Under the pieces are notes generated by a model. That model was given only the letters and a program-made list of their open reading frames with translations, searched no databases and was not told the origin of the DNA. DNA of 42,714 bases from Gemmataceae bacterium (GTDB lineage: Bacteria; Planctomycetota; Planctomycetia; Gemmatales; Gemmataceae): NCBI GenBank assembly GCA_026419115.1, contig JAOAAA010000016.1, forward strand, positions 1 through 42,714, in the 5' to 3' direction. A program made the translations under genes and the position numbers. Position 1 is the stretch's first letter. Each line of letters begins with the position of its first letter. Of the stretch, positions 1 to 8,753 are shown piece after piece.

Positions 1-2
1 TT

Positions 3-101
3 TCTGACTTGCCCAAGGAGATCGATCCGATTCTCGCAACGGTTACCAGTGATTTTTGTAGGGTGCTGTTCAATCTCAATGATTTTGTTTATTTGAAGTA
101 G
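3..101 (+). CDS. C-terminal end of an unknown protein (5' truncated by window edge)
   Basis: The third forward frame is open from the window start to a TAG at 99-101 and gives about 32 residues, with the motif DLPKEIDPILATV and a hydrophobic-aromatic ending. The composition looks like a real protein C terminus (charged helix, normal codon use). The other two forward frames give less protein-like translations. No family can be recognised from so little. It would lie on the same strand as the next gene, 99 bases upstream of that gene's start. The call rests only on the open frame and composition and could be wrong. Confidence 0.45.
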   Translation, partial: SDLPKEIDPILATVTSDFCRVLFNLNDFVYLK

Positions 102-200
102 AGATGCAATTATTCGGAACGGGCGCGTACAATCGAAGGAAGAATCTTGAAGTAAGAATCTTTTTTCGCCCGTATGTATTGTCCCCCAAATGGAGCGTGT

Positions 201-1154
201 ATGCAACGGATTACCCTGACCTTGGGGCTTCTTTTCGGTTTCGTGCCCATTTCCTTTGCTTTGGACACGATTCCCTTTCTTCCGCCGAATACGGATGTGA
301 TCCTCATCGTCGATGCCAAAGAGGTGGTCGCCTCCGAGGCGATGAAACGAATTCAACCGGATCTCATCAAGGATTTACTCAAGACCATCAAAAAAGCCGA
401 TACCGCCATTACCGCCTCGGGGTTAGACCCGTTGAAGGATTTCACTCGAATCACGGTGTCGCTGAATTTGGATGATCCTTCGCATCCCGTTCCGTTTGCT
501 GTCATCGAGGGGAAGTTCGACCCAAAGAAAATCCAAGAAAATATCGAAAGCTATAGCAAAGCCAATCCGAGTGTCATCGAAGCCATCAAGGTTGCGGGCA
601 AACCGGCTTATAAATTGCCCAGTGCCAATCCTCAGGAAACGATGTACAACGCGGTTCTTTCGGATTCCCTTATCGTCGTTTCGCCTTCTGAAAAGTTTTT
701 GGAACGAGCCTTTGCTGCACTTGGAGGGATCAAACACGCTCTGAAGCCGGAACTCGCTGCCTTGCTCCCCGCACTCGATACCAAGTTTCATATCACGGCC
801 ATTGGGTTAGCAAAAGGGAAACTCAAGGAACTGAATTTGGGGAACGAGAAAACCAAGCAAACCTTACAGGCGATCGATACCATCTCCATGAATGCGATGG
901 TGGGTAAAGATATTGATGTGGAATTTCGAGTCTACGCACCAGGCGCCGATCTGAACAAGTTAACCGAATTGCTCGGCGGAGTTTTAGGTTTGGCTCGCTT
1001 GCAATTGATTGCCCTTGTGGCAGAGCAACGCGAATTGTACCCCTTGATTGAATTGATTAAATCGATGCGTGGGGCGAACGATGGCAAAGTGATCGTCTAC
1101 AAAGGAAAAATGACAGGCGATGCTATCGAGAAAGGGTTCACCAAGAAAAAATAA
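201..1154 (+). CDS. Putative secreted/exported protein of unknown function
   Basis: The product is about 317 residues from the ATG at 201. That start is chosen because a GGAG lies 5 bases upstream and the protein then begins with a clear signal peptide: basic MQR, a hydrophobic core to about residue 18, and a small residue before LDTIPFLPPNT. The mature part begins with a stretch like LPPNTDVILIVDAKEV and has alternating beta and helix segments. It resembles the long planctomycete exported proteins of unknown function that start with a 'P.D....V.D...' strand. No catalytic motif is visible. The stop codon directly abuts the stop codon of the convergent gene on the other strand (TAA 1152-1154 against TCA 1155-1157), so the two transcripts must overlap at their 3' ends. 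Confidence 0.8.
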   Translation: MQRITLTLGLLFGFVPISFALDTIPFLPPNTDVILIVDAKEVVASEAMKRIQPDLIKDLLKTIKKADTAITASGLDPLKDFTRITVSLNLDDPSHPVPFAVIEGKFDPKKIQENIESYSKANPSVIEAIKVAGKPAYKLPSANPQETMYNAVLSDSLIVVSPSEKFLERAFAALGGIKHALKPELAALLPALDTKFHITAIGLAKGKLKELNLGNEKTKQTLQAIDTISMNAMVGKDIDVEFRVYAPGADLNKLTELLGGVLGLARLQLIALVAEQRELYPLIELIKSMRGANDGKVIVYKGKMTGDAIEKGFTKKK

Positions 1155-2684
1155 TCAAGCCTTGAGTTCCAGCAATGTATTAATGAGACCTTCCTGCGTG
1201 GGGTCAATGGTACATACAGACAAGATTTGGTACCTCTCGGCCAACATCTTTGATAAGCGGGAACTATTCACCACCACGCGGATTCCCTGAGATCGAAGGC
1301 GTTGCCGTACCATCTCATCACACGCCTCCAGAAAAGTCGTTGCGATATTGGGACTGGTGAACGTGATGATGTCCATTTCGCCGCGTCGAAGCCGATCGAA
1401 TAATTCGCTTTCCGGTTGAATCACCTTTTGTTGACGGTAAATACTCAAGGAATGAACCGTTCGAGTTTGGCCTAGTCGTTCTCGAAGAGTTTCGCGGGCT
1501 TCGGCCGCTTGAATCAAAAGGACATTACCCAAATGTGGATGTTGGGAAAGTTGTTCTGCCAATCGTTCGGAGTTCATTTCCCCATCGCAGACGAGGTCGG
1601 CTCGGAGTGCATAATCGTTTAATCGTTTCGCCGTCGATTTACCAATCACAGCAATCAAACAGCTGCTGAGGCTGCGGGCATCCCAATTCAAATGGTTCAA
1701 ACGTTGGAAAAAGAAATCGACCCCGTTAGAACTGGTGAAAACAAGCCAACCAAATTCCGAGTTTTTGAGCCGTTGTAAAGTTTGGTCGGTCAAAGTCCAA
1801 TCGGCGGGGGCAACCGGTTCGAGTGTGGGGCAATGTTCTGGAATCGCCCCGAGTAGTTCGAGTTGTCTCAACAATTCCAAACTTTGGGAACGGGGCCGCG
1901 TGATGAGAATTCGTTGCCCCAGCAGGGGCCGATTCTCTAACCAAGTTTGAGCAGGTCGCAAAGGGATTACATCGCCAACTAAGAGCAGGGAAGGGGTGGT
2001 CAAACCGGCAGCACGAATTTCCTCATCGATAGTGTGGAGAGTTCCCGTGACGGTCCGTTGGTAACCACTCCCTGCCCGATGGATCACCGCGGCGGGCGTA
2101 TCGGGCGATTTCCCTTGAGCAATTAATTCTTTAGCGATCCGACCCAAACGGGCCACCGCCATGTACACCGCCAAGGTTCCAGGGAATTGGGCGATCCGTC
2201 TCCAATCGATCTGCGGTTGCCCCTTTTCTGGGTATTCATGTCCGGTGACAATTGCCAGAGCGCTGGCATAAGACCGATGGGTTAAAGGAATTTCCCCCCA
2301 AGCTCCGGCCGCTAAAGCGGCCGTGACCCCTGGCACAATCTCATAGGGGATATTGGCCTCGCGAAGGGCTTGGGCTTCTTCGCCGACACGCCCAAAGATC
2401 GAGGGATCACCCCCTTTGAGTCGAACGACACATTTCCCTTTTTTGGCCTCTTCAATCAGTCTGGCATGGATGTGAGGCCAGCGGCGGGGATGCTCTCCCG
2501 GAAGTTCGGTCACGCACACTTTCTCGGCATCGACGGGCGCATAATCCAGAATTCGTGGCGATAACAGGTAATCGTAAAGGACAAAGTCTGCCTTTTGAAG
2601 GACTTCTAAACCCCTTAATGTGAGATGACTTGGATCACCCGGACCGGCACCGACTAAAAACACCCTCGGAACAAATGACGCCAT
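1155..2684 (-). CDS. cobA-hemD: Uroporphyrinogen-III C-methyltransferase / uroporphyrinogen-III synthase fusion
   Basis: This 509-residue two-domain enzyme acts in tetrapyrrole synthesis. The N-terminal half (about 1-250) is a SUMT/CobA SAM-dependent methyltransferase. It has the glycine loop VGAGPGDP near residues 11-18, a strand reading DFVLYDYLLSP, the LKGGDPSIFGR motif, and PGVTAALAAG. It would turn uroporphyrinogen III into precorrin-2 for siroheme or cobalamin. The C-terminal half (about 260-509) fits HemD (ILITRPRSQS near its start, and FTSSNGVDFF and FTSPNIATTF in the two lobes), which closes and rearranges hydroxymethylbilane. Such fusions are known in Firmicutes, planctomycetes and others. 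Both domains look intact. The gene is alone on its strand here. The start Met has the expected MASFVPRVFLVGAGPG context. Confidence 0.95.
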   Translation of the reverse strand: MASFVPRVFLVGAGPGDPSHLTLRGLEVLQKADFVLYDYLLSPRILDYAPVDAEKVCVTELPGEHPRRWPHIHARLIEEAKKGKCVVRLKGGDPSIFGRVGEEAQALREANIPYEIVPGVTAALAAGAWGEIPLTHRSYASALAIVTGHEYPEKGQPQIDWRRIAQFPGTLAVYMAVARLGRIAKELIAQGKSPDTPAAVIHRAGSGYQRTVTGTLHTIDEEIRAAGLTTPSLLLVGDVIPLRPAQTWLENRPLLGQRILITRPRSQSLELLRQLELLGAIPEHCPTLEPVAPADWTLTDQTLQRLKNSEFGWLVFTSSNGVDFFFQRLNHLNWDARSLSSCLIAVIGKSTAKRLNDYALRADLVCDGEMNSERLAEQLSQHPHLGNVLLIQAAEARETLRERLGQTRTVHSLSIYRQQKVIQPESELFDRLRRGEMDIITFTSPNIATTFLEACDEMVRQRLRSQGIRVVVNSSRLSKMLAERYQILSVCTIDPTQEGLINTLLELKA

Positions 2685-2987
2685 CGAAAAATCACACCCT
2701 CCCTTTCACAGAAACCGGAAAGCCTATTTTATAGGAATCGCCTGCTTGGGATCGACCCCGAAACTATCTCTGGGGTTCAGGTAACAGGGTTTAGTGAAGG
2801 TTTTCGTGTGAGGGTCTTCCTTTTTCCTTCATGATCTCGCATAATGAATTAAGGGACGACATATCTTCATGAACAATATCGATAGCCGTTCCCTTATTTA
2901 CATAACCTTTATAACCAAGATCATCTTTGTTCCATCCACCCCAAGAAGGGGCATTTTGGTGGGATAAACGATGAAGGAGCAAAACAC
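2685..2987. other. Divergent intergenic region upstream of cobA-hemD and rny
   Basis: This 303-base region separates the divergent cobA-hemD and rny starts and should hold both promoters. No strong sigma-70 pair could be picked with confidence. It contains a short palindrome, CCTATTTTATAGG, near 2730, and an imperfect inverted repeat (AAGGGACG ... CGTTCCCTT) around 2850-2900. The reverse strand from about 2940 to 2791 has an open, protein-like frame ending in TAA at 2791-2793. That frame has no convincing start and runs back into rny, so it is not called as a gene. Confidence 0.6.
2973..2979 (+). promoter_or_regulatory. Shine-Dalgarno of rny
   Basis: GAAGGAG ends 8 bases before the ATG at 2988. 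It is among the strongest ribosome binding sites in the window and fixes the rny start. Confidence 0.75.
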
Positions 2988-4628
2988 ATGGAACTCGTCG
3001 AGGTTCTCCTCGGCGTTGCAGTTTCGGCATTAGCTTTGTTAGCAGGCGGTGTTGGAGGGTATTCTCTGGGCCGCTCGAAAATGAAAAAAAAGGTCGAGCG
3101 GGCAGAGAATTTTGCCAAAAACCAAGAGGAGGAAACAAAAGCTCGCGCTCGAGAAATTCAAGAACAAGCTAAACGCGATGCCGAGCGCATCATTAATGAT
3201 GCGCGCAACGACTCGGAACGTATTATCAAAGATGCCGACCTGAAAGCCAAGGACGAATTTATCAAACGTCGGGAATCCTTTGAGAAGGAGACCGAACAAG
3301 CCCGACAGGATCTGCGTGAACGAGAACGCAAGCTCGAAAAACGAGAAAGTACCATCGAACAACGCCACAAGGAGATTCTCAAAAAAGAACGGGCCCTCGA
3401 AGCGGGTCAAAAGAAACTGACCGAACGCAAGGAGTATTTTGAAGCCAAAACCAAAGAACTCGAGGAGACTCTGGATAAAGAAAAATCCTTGCTGCACTCG
3501 ATTTCGGGTTTAACTCGCGAGCAGGCTGAAAGGATGCTTTTGACGAAACTGGAGCAGGAACTGACGGCTCAATACGCGGAGCGCATTCAATATTACGAAG
3601 AGAAGCTAAAAGCCGAATCGGAAGCGAAAGCCCGTGAGATTCTCGCTACCTCCCTGCAAAGATACGCCGCCGCTCATACGGCAGAGACCACCGTCTCGAC
3701 GGTCGATATTCCTTCGGATGATATGAAGGGGCGGATCATCGGTCGGGAAGGCCGTAACATTCGGACCTTCGAGAAGTTCACCGGTGTGGATGTCATCATC
3801 GATGATACCCCCGGAGTGGTCATTGTCTCGGCCTTTGATACCGTCCGGCGCGAGGTCGCTCGGATGTCGTTGGTACGACTGATTCAAGACGGGAGAATTC
3901 ACCCCTCTCGCATTGAAGAGATCGTCAACGAATGCCAACGCGAAATGGATAAAAGCATCATGGAAGCAGGGCGGGCCGCTCTGGCGGAAGCGGATGTTGG
4001 CCCGATGCACGATAAGCTCGTTCAACTTTTAGGACGGCTAAAATTCCGCACAAGTTACAGCCAAAACGTTCTGAACCATTCGTTAGAGGTCTGTCACCTC
4101 ACGGGAATGATGGCAGCCGAATTGGGACTCGATGCTCGTTTAGCTCGTCGCTGTGCGTTATTACACGATGTGGGGAAGGCGGCCGATCACGAAATGGAAG
4201 GGGGGCACCCCAAAATTGGCGCGGAACTAGCCCGACGATATGGGGAAACTCGGGAAGAGGTCCTTCACGCAATTGAGGGACACCATGACGATATTTCCGT
4301 GGACCATATTTACACGGTATTGGTGGCCGCTGCCGATGCGATTAGTGCCTCTCGCCCCGGCGCCCGACGCGAAACCCTTGAAAAATACATCCGTCGCTTG
4401 AAGGAACTCGAGGCCATTGCCACGCAATTCCCTGGTGTCGATCAAGCCTTTGCGATTCAAGCCGGCCGCGAACTTCGTGTCATTGCGAATTCTCAACGAA
4501 CGACCGATGCCGATGCGACGAAAATCTGCCACGATATTGCTAGGGCCATCGAAGAACAACTCGATTACCCTGGAGAAATCAAGGTCACCGTTCTCAGGGA
4601 ATCTCGCATTGTCGAATTCGCGAAGTAA
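2988..4628 (+). CDS. rny: Ribonuclease Y
   Basis: This is a membrane-anchored endoribonuclease that starts mRNA decay. The 546-residue product matches the family layout (usually about 520). It has an N-terminal membrane helix (about 5-27), then a long charged coiled coil (about 30-210) rich in Glu, Lys and Arg. A KH RNA-binding domain follows (about 240-300) with the loop [15 protein letters not shown]. An HD phosphohydrolase domain (about 345-450) carries the first His in NHSLEV near 363, the metal-binding HDVGK near residues 393-397, and the downstream EGHHDD. The C-terminal region ends with the conserved pattern [14 protein letters not shown]. All catalytic residues are present. The start is supported by a strong Shine-Dalgarno. 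No partner gene is adjacent. Confidence 0.97.
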   Translation: MELVEVLLGVAVSALALLAGGVGGYSLGRSKMKKKVERAENFAKNQEEETKARAREIQEQAKRDAERIINDARNDSERIIKDADLKAKDEFIKRRESFEKETEQARQDLRERERKLEKRESTIEQRHKEILKKERALEAGQKKLTERKEYFEAKTKELEETLDKEKSLLHSISGLTREQAERMLLTKLEQELTAQYAERIQYYEEKLKAESEAKAREILATSLQRYAAAHTAETTVSTVDIPSDDMKGRIIGREGRNIRTFEKFTGVDVIIDDTPGVVIVSAFDTVRREVARMSLVRLIQDGRIHPSRIEEIVNECQREMDKSIMEAGRAALAEADVGPMHDKLVQLLGRLKFRTSYSQNVLNHSLEVCHLTGMMAAELGLDARLARRCALLHDVGKAADHEMEGGHPKIGAELARRYGETREEVLHAIEGHHDDISVDHIYTVLVAAADAISASRPGARRETLEKYIRRLKELEAIATQFPGVDQAFAIQAGRELRVIANSQRTTDADATKICHDIARAIEEQLDYPGEIKVTVLRESRIVEFAK

Positions 4629-4921
4629 CTGGGGCTACTCCACTCTCTCTCCACCAGATTTTCGCGCTGAGGATAATCGCATCGGAAATTCCTACCGATC
4701 CTAGGGATACTATGTCCCGATAAGGTTCGAAAATAAACCGCCGACCGATCCCGCTCCAGTATCCAGAGATGCTGCCAATCTCCCGATGGTTAACCTATTT
4801 GAGTTAGTTCCGGTAGGTAAAGCCGTCAAACAGAGTAGGTTTAGCTCGTTTGTCATCTTAGTGGAAGGGGCCAGAATCGTTTTTCCCTATATCCCAGTGA
4901 CGACCGTGCATGGAGGGGACT

Positions 4922-6469
4922 ATGTTCCGATTCGGATTTTTCATCGTATGGGTTACTTCCTGCCTAGCATGTGTCGTAACTCCTTGCTTAGCACTCGCGG
5001 CACCGATTTCCCTTCCGAAGGAAGTAGGGCCTAAACCACGGATCATCGCTCCTAGTGAGTATTCTCACCATTTCCATCTCGCGATCGGTCCGATTCGCTA
5101 TTCGACCTTTTTGAATCGGGAAACCCTTTTCGTCGTCGGTGCCGACAAATCGATCTTGATCGATCTCAAGTCGGGCCGACAGCAAAACGGCCCAGAGGTC
5201 AACAAGGCCCTCACCGGCGCTCGCTCGGCAAGCCTTATTGCCATCGGGACGGAAACAGGTCTGCGGGTTTTCCGAAATAAGGAGGGTCAATTGAATGAGA
5301 TCGTTCACTTCGAAACACGCGGTACTGTGAGTGTGGTTCACATTCTTCCACAAGCAGAAAAGGTCGTTTTCCAATCGGCAGAAAAAGAGTTAGCGATCTT
5401 GAAAATCTCGGATCGCTCAACGGAAGCGAAGTTAGAACTCGATACGGTTCCCTTGGCATTGGCCTTTGCTCCGAATGGTCGGCATGTTGCCATCGTGGGG
5501 CGGGATGGGTGGATTCGGTATCGGGGCCAATTCGCGGGCGGTAAGGAAAATCAGTATTGGATGCGAAGGGTCCAACGTGCCGAGCATAGTACCATTTCCT
5601 TTTCTCCCGATGGTCGCTGGGTAGCCACAGCCTCGGCAGGGCGGGTGGTGGTGTTCGATACACTCAATGGACGCCAATTAGCAGGGTTGGAACGCCGTTT
5701 CGGAGAAGGAGAGGTTCGGACCGTTCAGTTCTCTCCCGATGGGTCGCGTTTGGCATGTATCTACTCGGGGGAATCGGCCGTGTGTCGAGTATGGCAAACG
5801 GAAAACTGGAAAGAAATAGCTGAATACGGTGTGTTTGCCAATGGGGGTGAAACCCTTTGTTTTTCACGAGATTCCCAGCTATTGGCAACATATGGCCGAC
5901 AAGGTGAGCTGTGGATTTGGCCGTTCCGAGCGGTCGAACAACCCAAGAACCATTTGACCTTGACACAGGCGTGGGAGAATTTGGATAGCGATGAGGTGAG
6001 CCAAGCCCAAGCCGCCTATCAGAAATTGCTCTCGGCAGGTGAGGAAGGCGTTAATGTTGTGATTGATGGTTTAAAGGTCATCGAAAAACAAAACCAAGAA
6101 ATCAAAAAGTGCCTCAAAAATCTTGATGATCCTTCCTTTAAGATTCGTGAGAAAGCTCGGCAAGAACTGTCGCAGCAGGGAACTCGTGCCGCATCGATTA
6201 TCTATGAATGGGACACCTCCAAGATGGATACAGAAGCGGCAAATGCCATCCGAACACTCAAGCTACAACTCGAAGAGAAGGGATTCAGCCCAAGCCAGAA
6301 TGGCCTTTATGGGAATGCATTACGCAGGGCAAGGGCCGTTTCTCTCTTGGAAAAATCAACATCAGACGAGGCTTGGAAAATGCTAAAAAATCTGGCCGAC
6401 GAGGAAGAACCGAGCTATGCCCAGCGTGAGGCCAAGGCCATTCTTAGCACCCGTAAAGATCGTCCTTAA
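4922..6469 (+). CDS. Secreted WD40-repeat protein with C-terminal helical (HEAT-like) region
   Basis: The ATG at 4922 is preferred over an in-frame ATG at 4910. GGAGGGG falls just upstream of 4922, and the protein then starts with a signal peptide (MFRFGFFIVW... to about residue 28). Residues about 50-350 carry repeated beta-propeller strands of WD40 type. These include FSPDGRWVATASAG, FSPDGSRLACIYSG and FSRDSQLLATYGRQG, each with the hydrophobic-Ser-Pro-Asp-Gly turn. Residues about 360-515 are helical and contain LDDPSFKIREKARQELSQQG, a pattern common in planctomycete WD40 proteins and similar to a HEAT repeat. It is probably an exported scaffolding protein. No enzyme motif is visible and the binding partner is unknown. 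The 293-base gap upstream shows no clear feature. Confidence 0.85.
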   Translation: MFRFGFFIVWVTSCLACVVTPCLALAAPISLPKEVGPKPRIIAPSEYSHHFHLAIGPIRYSTFLNRETLFVVGADKSILIDLKSGRQQNGPEVNKALTGARSASLIAIGTETGLRVFRNKEGQLNEIVHFETRGTVSVVHILPQAEKVVFQSAEKELAILKISDRSTEAKLELDTVPLALAFAPNGRHVAIVGRDGWIRYRGQFAGGKENQYWMRRVQRAEHSTISFSPDGRWVATASAGRVVVFDTLNGRQLAGLERRFGEGEVRTVQFSPDGSRLACIYSGESAVCRVWQTENWKEIAEYGVFANGGETLCFSRDSQLLATYGRQGELWIWPFRAVEQPKNHLTLTQAWENLDSDEVSQAQAAYQKLLSAGEEGVNVVIDGLKVIEKQNQEIKKCLKNLDDPSFKIREKARQELSQQGTRAASIIYEWDTSKMDTEAANAIRTLKLQLEEKGFSPSQNGLYGNALRRARAVSLLEKSTSDEAWKMLKNLADEEEPSYAQREAKAILSTRKDRP

Positions 6470-6916
6470 TCCTTTGTAGCCTCCCTTTTGCTTTGCTAAA
6501 TTTTTCTTGCTTTCCCCGTTCCCCAGAGTCTGATGAGTTCGCAAACAATCTAGCCAGCGCCGTGATCCGGCGGACTGTGTGAACGGTCTGTGTGGTTCGT
6601 GAGAGTGCTGCGATCCGGTGGACTGAGTGATTCTTGACTCTGCTGAGTTTGCAAATGATCCTGTCTTTCTTGGCTAGATGAACTTGATGAACCTGCTGAA
6701 AATAACCTAAATGGTAGAGACTTCCGTATTTCTCATAATTCCTCACAATCTCTTAACCCTTTGGGGTTAATAATATAAAGTCATACCCCTAGTCGAAGAC
6801 GTTTTGTGACGGGCATGATCTCCAGAATTTTGAGGTTTTGCTCGGTTTGACGTACTGCGGGTGATGGCTTTTGGTAACCTACCAAGTAAGCCCCCTTTCT
6901 CTTTTTGGTGTCTGGT
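6470..6916. other. 447-base intergenic region with imperfect repeats
   Basis: No convincing gene was found. An open reverse frame (about 6746 down to 6444) codes for a low-quality translation and overlaps the preceding gene, so it is rejected. The region contains two families of imperfect repeats (described separately) and a C/T-rich stretch just before gspE. The gspE promoter should lie here but no consensus pair was found. Confidence 0.6.
6529..6660. repeat. Two imperfect repeat pairs in reversed order
   Basis: Element A is 6529-6550 (core GAGTTCGCAAACAATC) and recurs at 6639-6660 (core GAGTTTGCAAATGATC), with about 4 mismatches over 22 bases. Element B is 6564-6582 (GATCCGGCGGACTGTGTGA) and recurs at 6612-6630 (GATCCGGTGGACTGAGTGA), with 2 mismatches over 19 bases. 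The order is A-B then B-A, all in the same orientation. No function is evident. Confidence 0.6.
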
Positions 6917-8614
6917 ATGGATTTGATTCAAGCGTTACGCAAACGAGGCAAACTCAGCGATGTGGATTACCGCCGTGCCGAAGACGCTCGGGCGGTTGAT
7001 CCCAATCGGCCTCAACATGAAATCCTTCTTGATAGACAAATTGGCCGAGAGATCGACGTGCTAACCACGCTTGCTGAAGAGTTCGGCTTGGAATTGGTGG
7101 ATTTGTCGAACGCCACGGTACCAGCCGATGCCTTGGCCATTATGCCCAGCAAGTTGGTTCACCGGAAGAATCTCATCCCGCTTTCTCGGCACGACGGAAC
7201 CTTAGTGGTTGCGACTGGTAACCCCTATGATTTGTACGCACTGGATGAAGTGGCCACCATCACGGGGCTTGAAGTAGTTCCCGTGTTGGGTTCCCCTCGG
7301 GAAATTAATCGCCTCATTAAACAATACTACGGGGTGGGGGGGGAAACGGTTTCGGCGATGGTTTCGCAACGGGAAGAGGTCGAACTGCTCGAAGCGATCG
7401 AGTCCGATGATAGCGATCTAGCCAAACAGGCCCAAGAAGCGTCGGTCGTGAAACTCGTGAACGAAATTCTCATCGAAGCCGCCCAAGAACGAGCTAGTGA
7501 TATTCACATCGAACCGGAAGAAAATTCGCTTCGGGTTCGTTATCGTATCGACGGGCTTTTGCAAACCCAAGTTCTCCCGCCAGCGATCAATCAATTTGCT
7601 TTGGCGATTATCAGCCGAATTAAGATCATGGCCCGTCTGAACATCGCAGAGAAGCGGCTCCCTCAGGATGGTCGAATCAAAATGCGTGTCCAAGGGCGCG
7701 AGATCGATGTGCGTGTCTCCATCATCCCGATGGTGCACGGCGAGGGGATCGTCATGCGTTTGCTTGATAAAGGGCGCATGGTCTTCGATCTGGCGAATTG
7801 TGGTATGCTCCCCGACGTTTATAAGACCTTCAAGCAATTGATTGATCTTCCGCACGGGATTATTCTGGTCACGGGGCCTACCGGTTCGGGGAAATCGACG
7901 ACCTTGTATTCTGCGTTGAATGAAATCAAAGACGAAGTGACTAAAATCATCACCGTTGAGGATCCCGTCGAGTATCAACAACCCGGAATCAGTCAAATTC
8001 AAACCCATGCCAAAATTGGGTTGACCTTTGCCACGGCCCTGCGAAGTATTCTCCGGCACGACCCCGATGTGATTCTCATCGGCGAAATGCGCGACCTCGA
8101 AACGGCCGAGGCAGCGATTCAGGCTTCGCTTACGGGGCACTTGGTGTTCAGTACCTTGCACACGAACGATGCCCCTTCTGCCTTTACCCGTCTGATCGAT
8201 ATGGGGATTGAACCCTTTTTGGTTGCCAGTACCGTCGAAGGGGTGATGGCTCAACGCTTGGTGCGGACCATCTGTAAGGATTGCAAAACCGAATTTGTCC
8301 CTGATATTCACGAAATCCCTTCGGATTTTCCCGGAGTGGCGGAAGGAACGGTTCAACCGATTTGGAGAGGGGCCGGCTGTCGAGCGTGCCGCAATACGGG
8401 CTACCGTGGCCGAACCGGTATTCATGAATTGCTGGTGATGAACGATGCCATCACCGAAGCGATCGTGAGCCGTGCCAATGCAGGGGTGATCCGTGCCGAA
8501 GGGCTAAAAGCAGGGATGCGTACCCTTCGCCAAGATGGGTGGAAGAAAGTTCTCAACGGGACAACAACCATCGACGAAGTGGCCCGAACCACCGCCGGCG
8601 ATATTGTGTTGTGA
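6917..8614 (+). CDS. gspE: GspE/PilB-family assembly ATPase
   Basis: This cytoplasmic hexameric ATPase drives pseudopilus or type IV pilus assembly. The ATG at 6917 gives 565 residues and the expected MDLIQALRKRGKLS opening. In-frame GTG (6908) and TTG (6905) codons also exist and no strong Shine-Dalgarno decides. Residues about 1-150 are the MshEN/GspE N-terminal domain. The ATPase core contains the Walker A motif GPTGSGKST (about 320-328), an Asp box around TVEDPVEYQ, Walker B in LIGEMRDLETAE, and a His box in STLHTNDA. A four-cysteine zinc element (CKDC ... CRAC, about residues 450-490) is intact, as in GspE and PilB. The next gene encodes the platform protein. GspE and PilB cannot be told apart from this sequence. 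Confidence 0.95.
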   Translation: MDLIQALRKRGKLSDVDYRRAEDARAVDPNRPQHEILLDRQIGREIDVLTTLAEEFGLELVDLSNATVPADALAIMPSKLVHRKNLIPLSRHDGTLVVATGNPYDLYALDEVATITGLEVVPVLGSPREINRLIKQYYGVGGETVSAMVSQREEVELLEAIESDDSDLAKQAQEASVVKLVNEILIEAAQERASDIHIEPEENSLRVRYRIDGLLQTQVLPPAINQFALAIISRIKIMARLNIAEKRLPQDGRIKMRVQGREIDVRVSIIPMVHGEGIVMRLLDKGRMVFDLANCGMLPDVYKTFKQLIDLPHGIILVTGPTGSGKSTTLYSALNEIKDEVTKIITVEDPVEYQQPGISQIQTHAKIGLTFATALRSILRHDPDVILIGEMRDLETAEAAIQASLTGHLVFSTLHTNDAPSAFTRLIDMGIEPFLVASTVEGVMAQRLVRTICKDCKTEFVPDIHEIPSDFPGVAEGTVQPIWRGAGCRACRNTGYRGRTGIHELLVMNDAITEAIVSRANAGVIRAEGLKAGMRTLRQDGWKKVLNGTTTIDEVARTTAGDIVL

Positions 8615-8733
8615 CCCCGAACGAAGTAAAGGTGAACGAGTGATCCAAGGCCGAATGCAAAGACTCTGCCGGTGAGAATGTGTTGTGACCTCGAACGAAA
8701 TCGCCCGAACTATTGCCGGTGTGATTGTGATAG
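8572..8733 (+). repeat. Decayed tandem copies of the gspE 3' end
   Basis: The last 45 bases of gspE (8572-8616) are echoed at 8618-8690 and 8692-8733. TGTGTTGTGACC occurs exactly at 8605-8616 and 8679-8690, each followed by CGAACGAA after a C or T, an offset of 74 bases. The third unit repeats the codons for the Ala-Arg-Thr-Thr-Ala-Gly stretch with several substitutions at an offset of 47. The copies are out of use as coding sequence because each is preceded by or contains stops. This points to partial tandem duplication followed by drift in the gspE-gspF gap. Confidence 0.7.
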
Positions 8734-8753
8734 AACCGAGTTAGGTTAGACCT

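Noticed and set aside
6444-6746. Minus-strand frame of 100 codons in the gap before gspE
   Set aside because: It overlaps the previous gene, has poor composition, and covers the imperfect repeats.
7418-8425. Long minus-strand open frame inside gspE
   Set aside because: gspE is complete with all ATPase motifs. The reverse frame has no recognisable motif.
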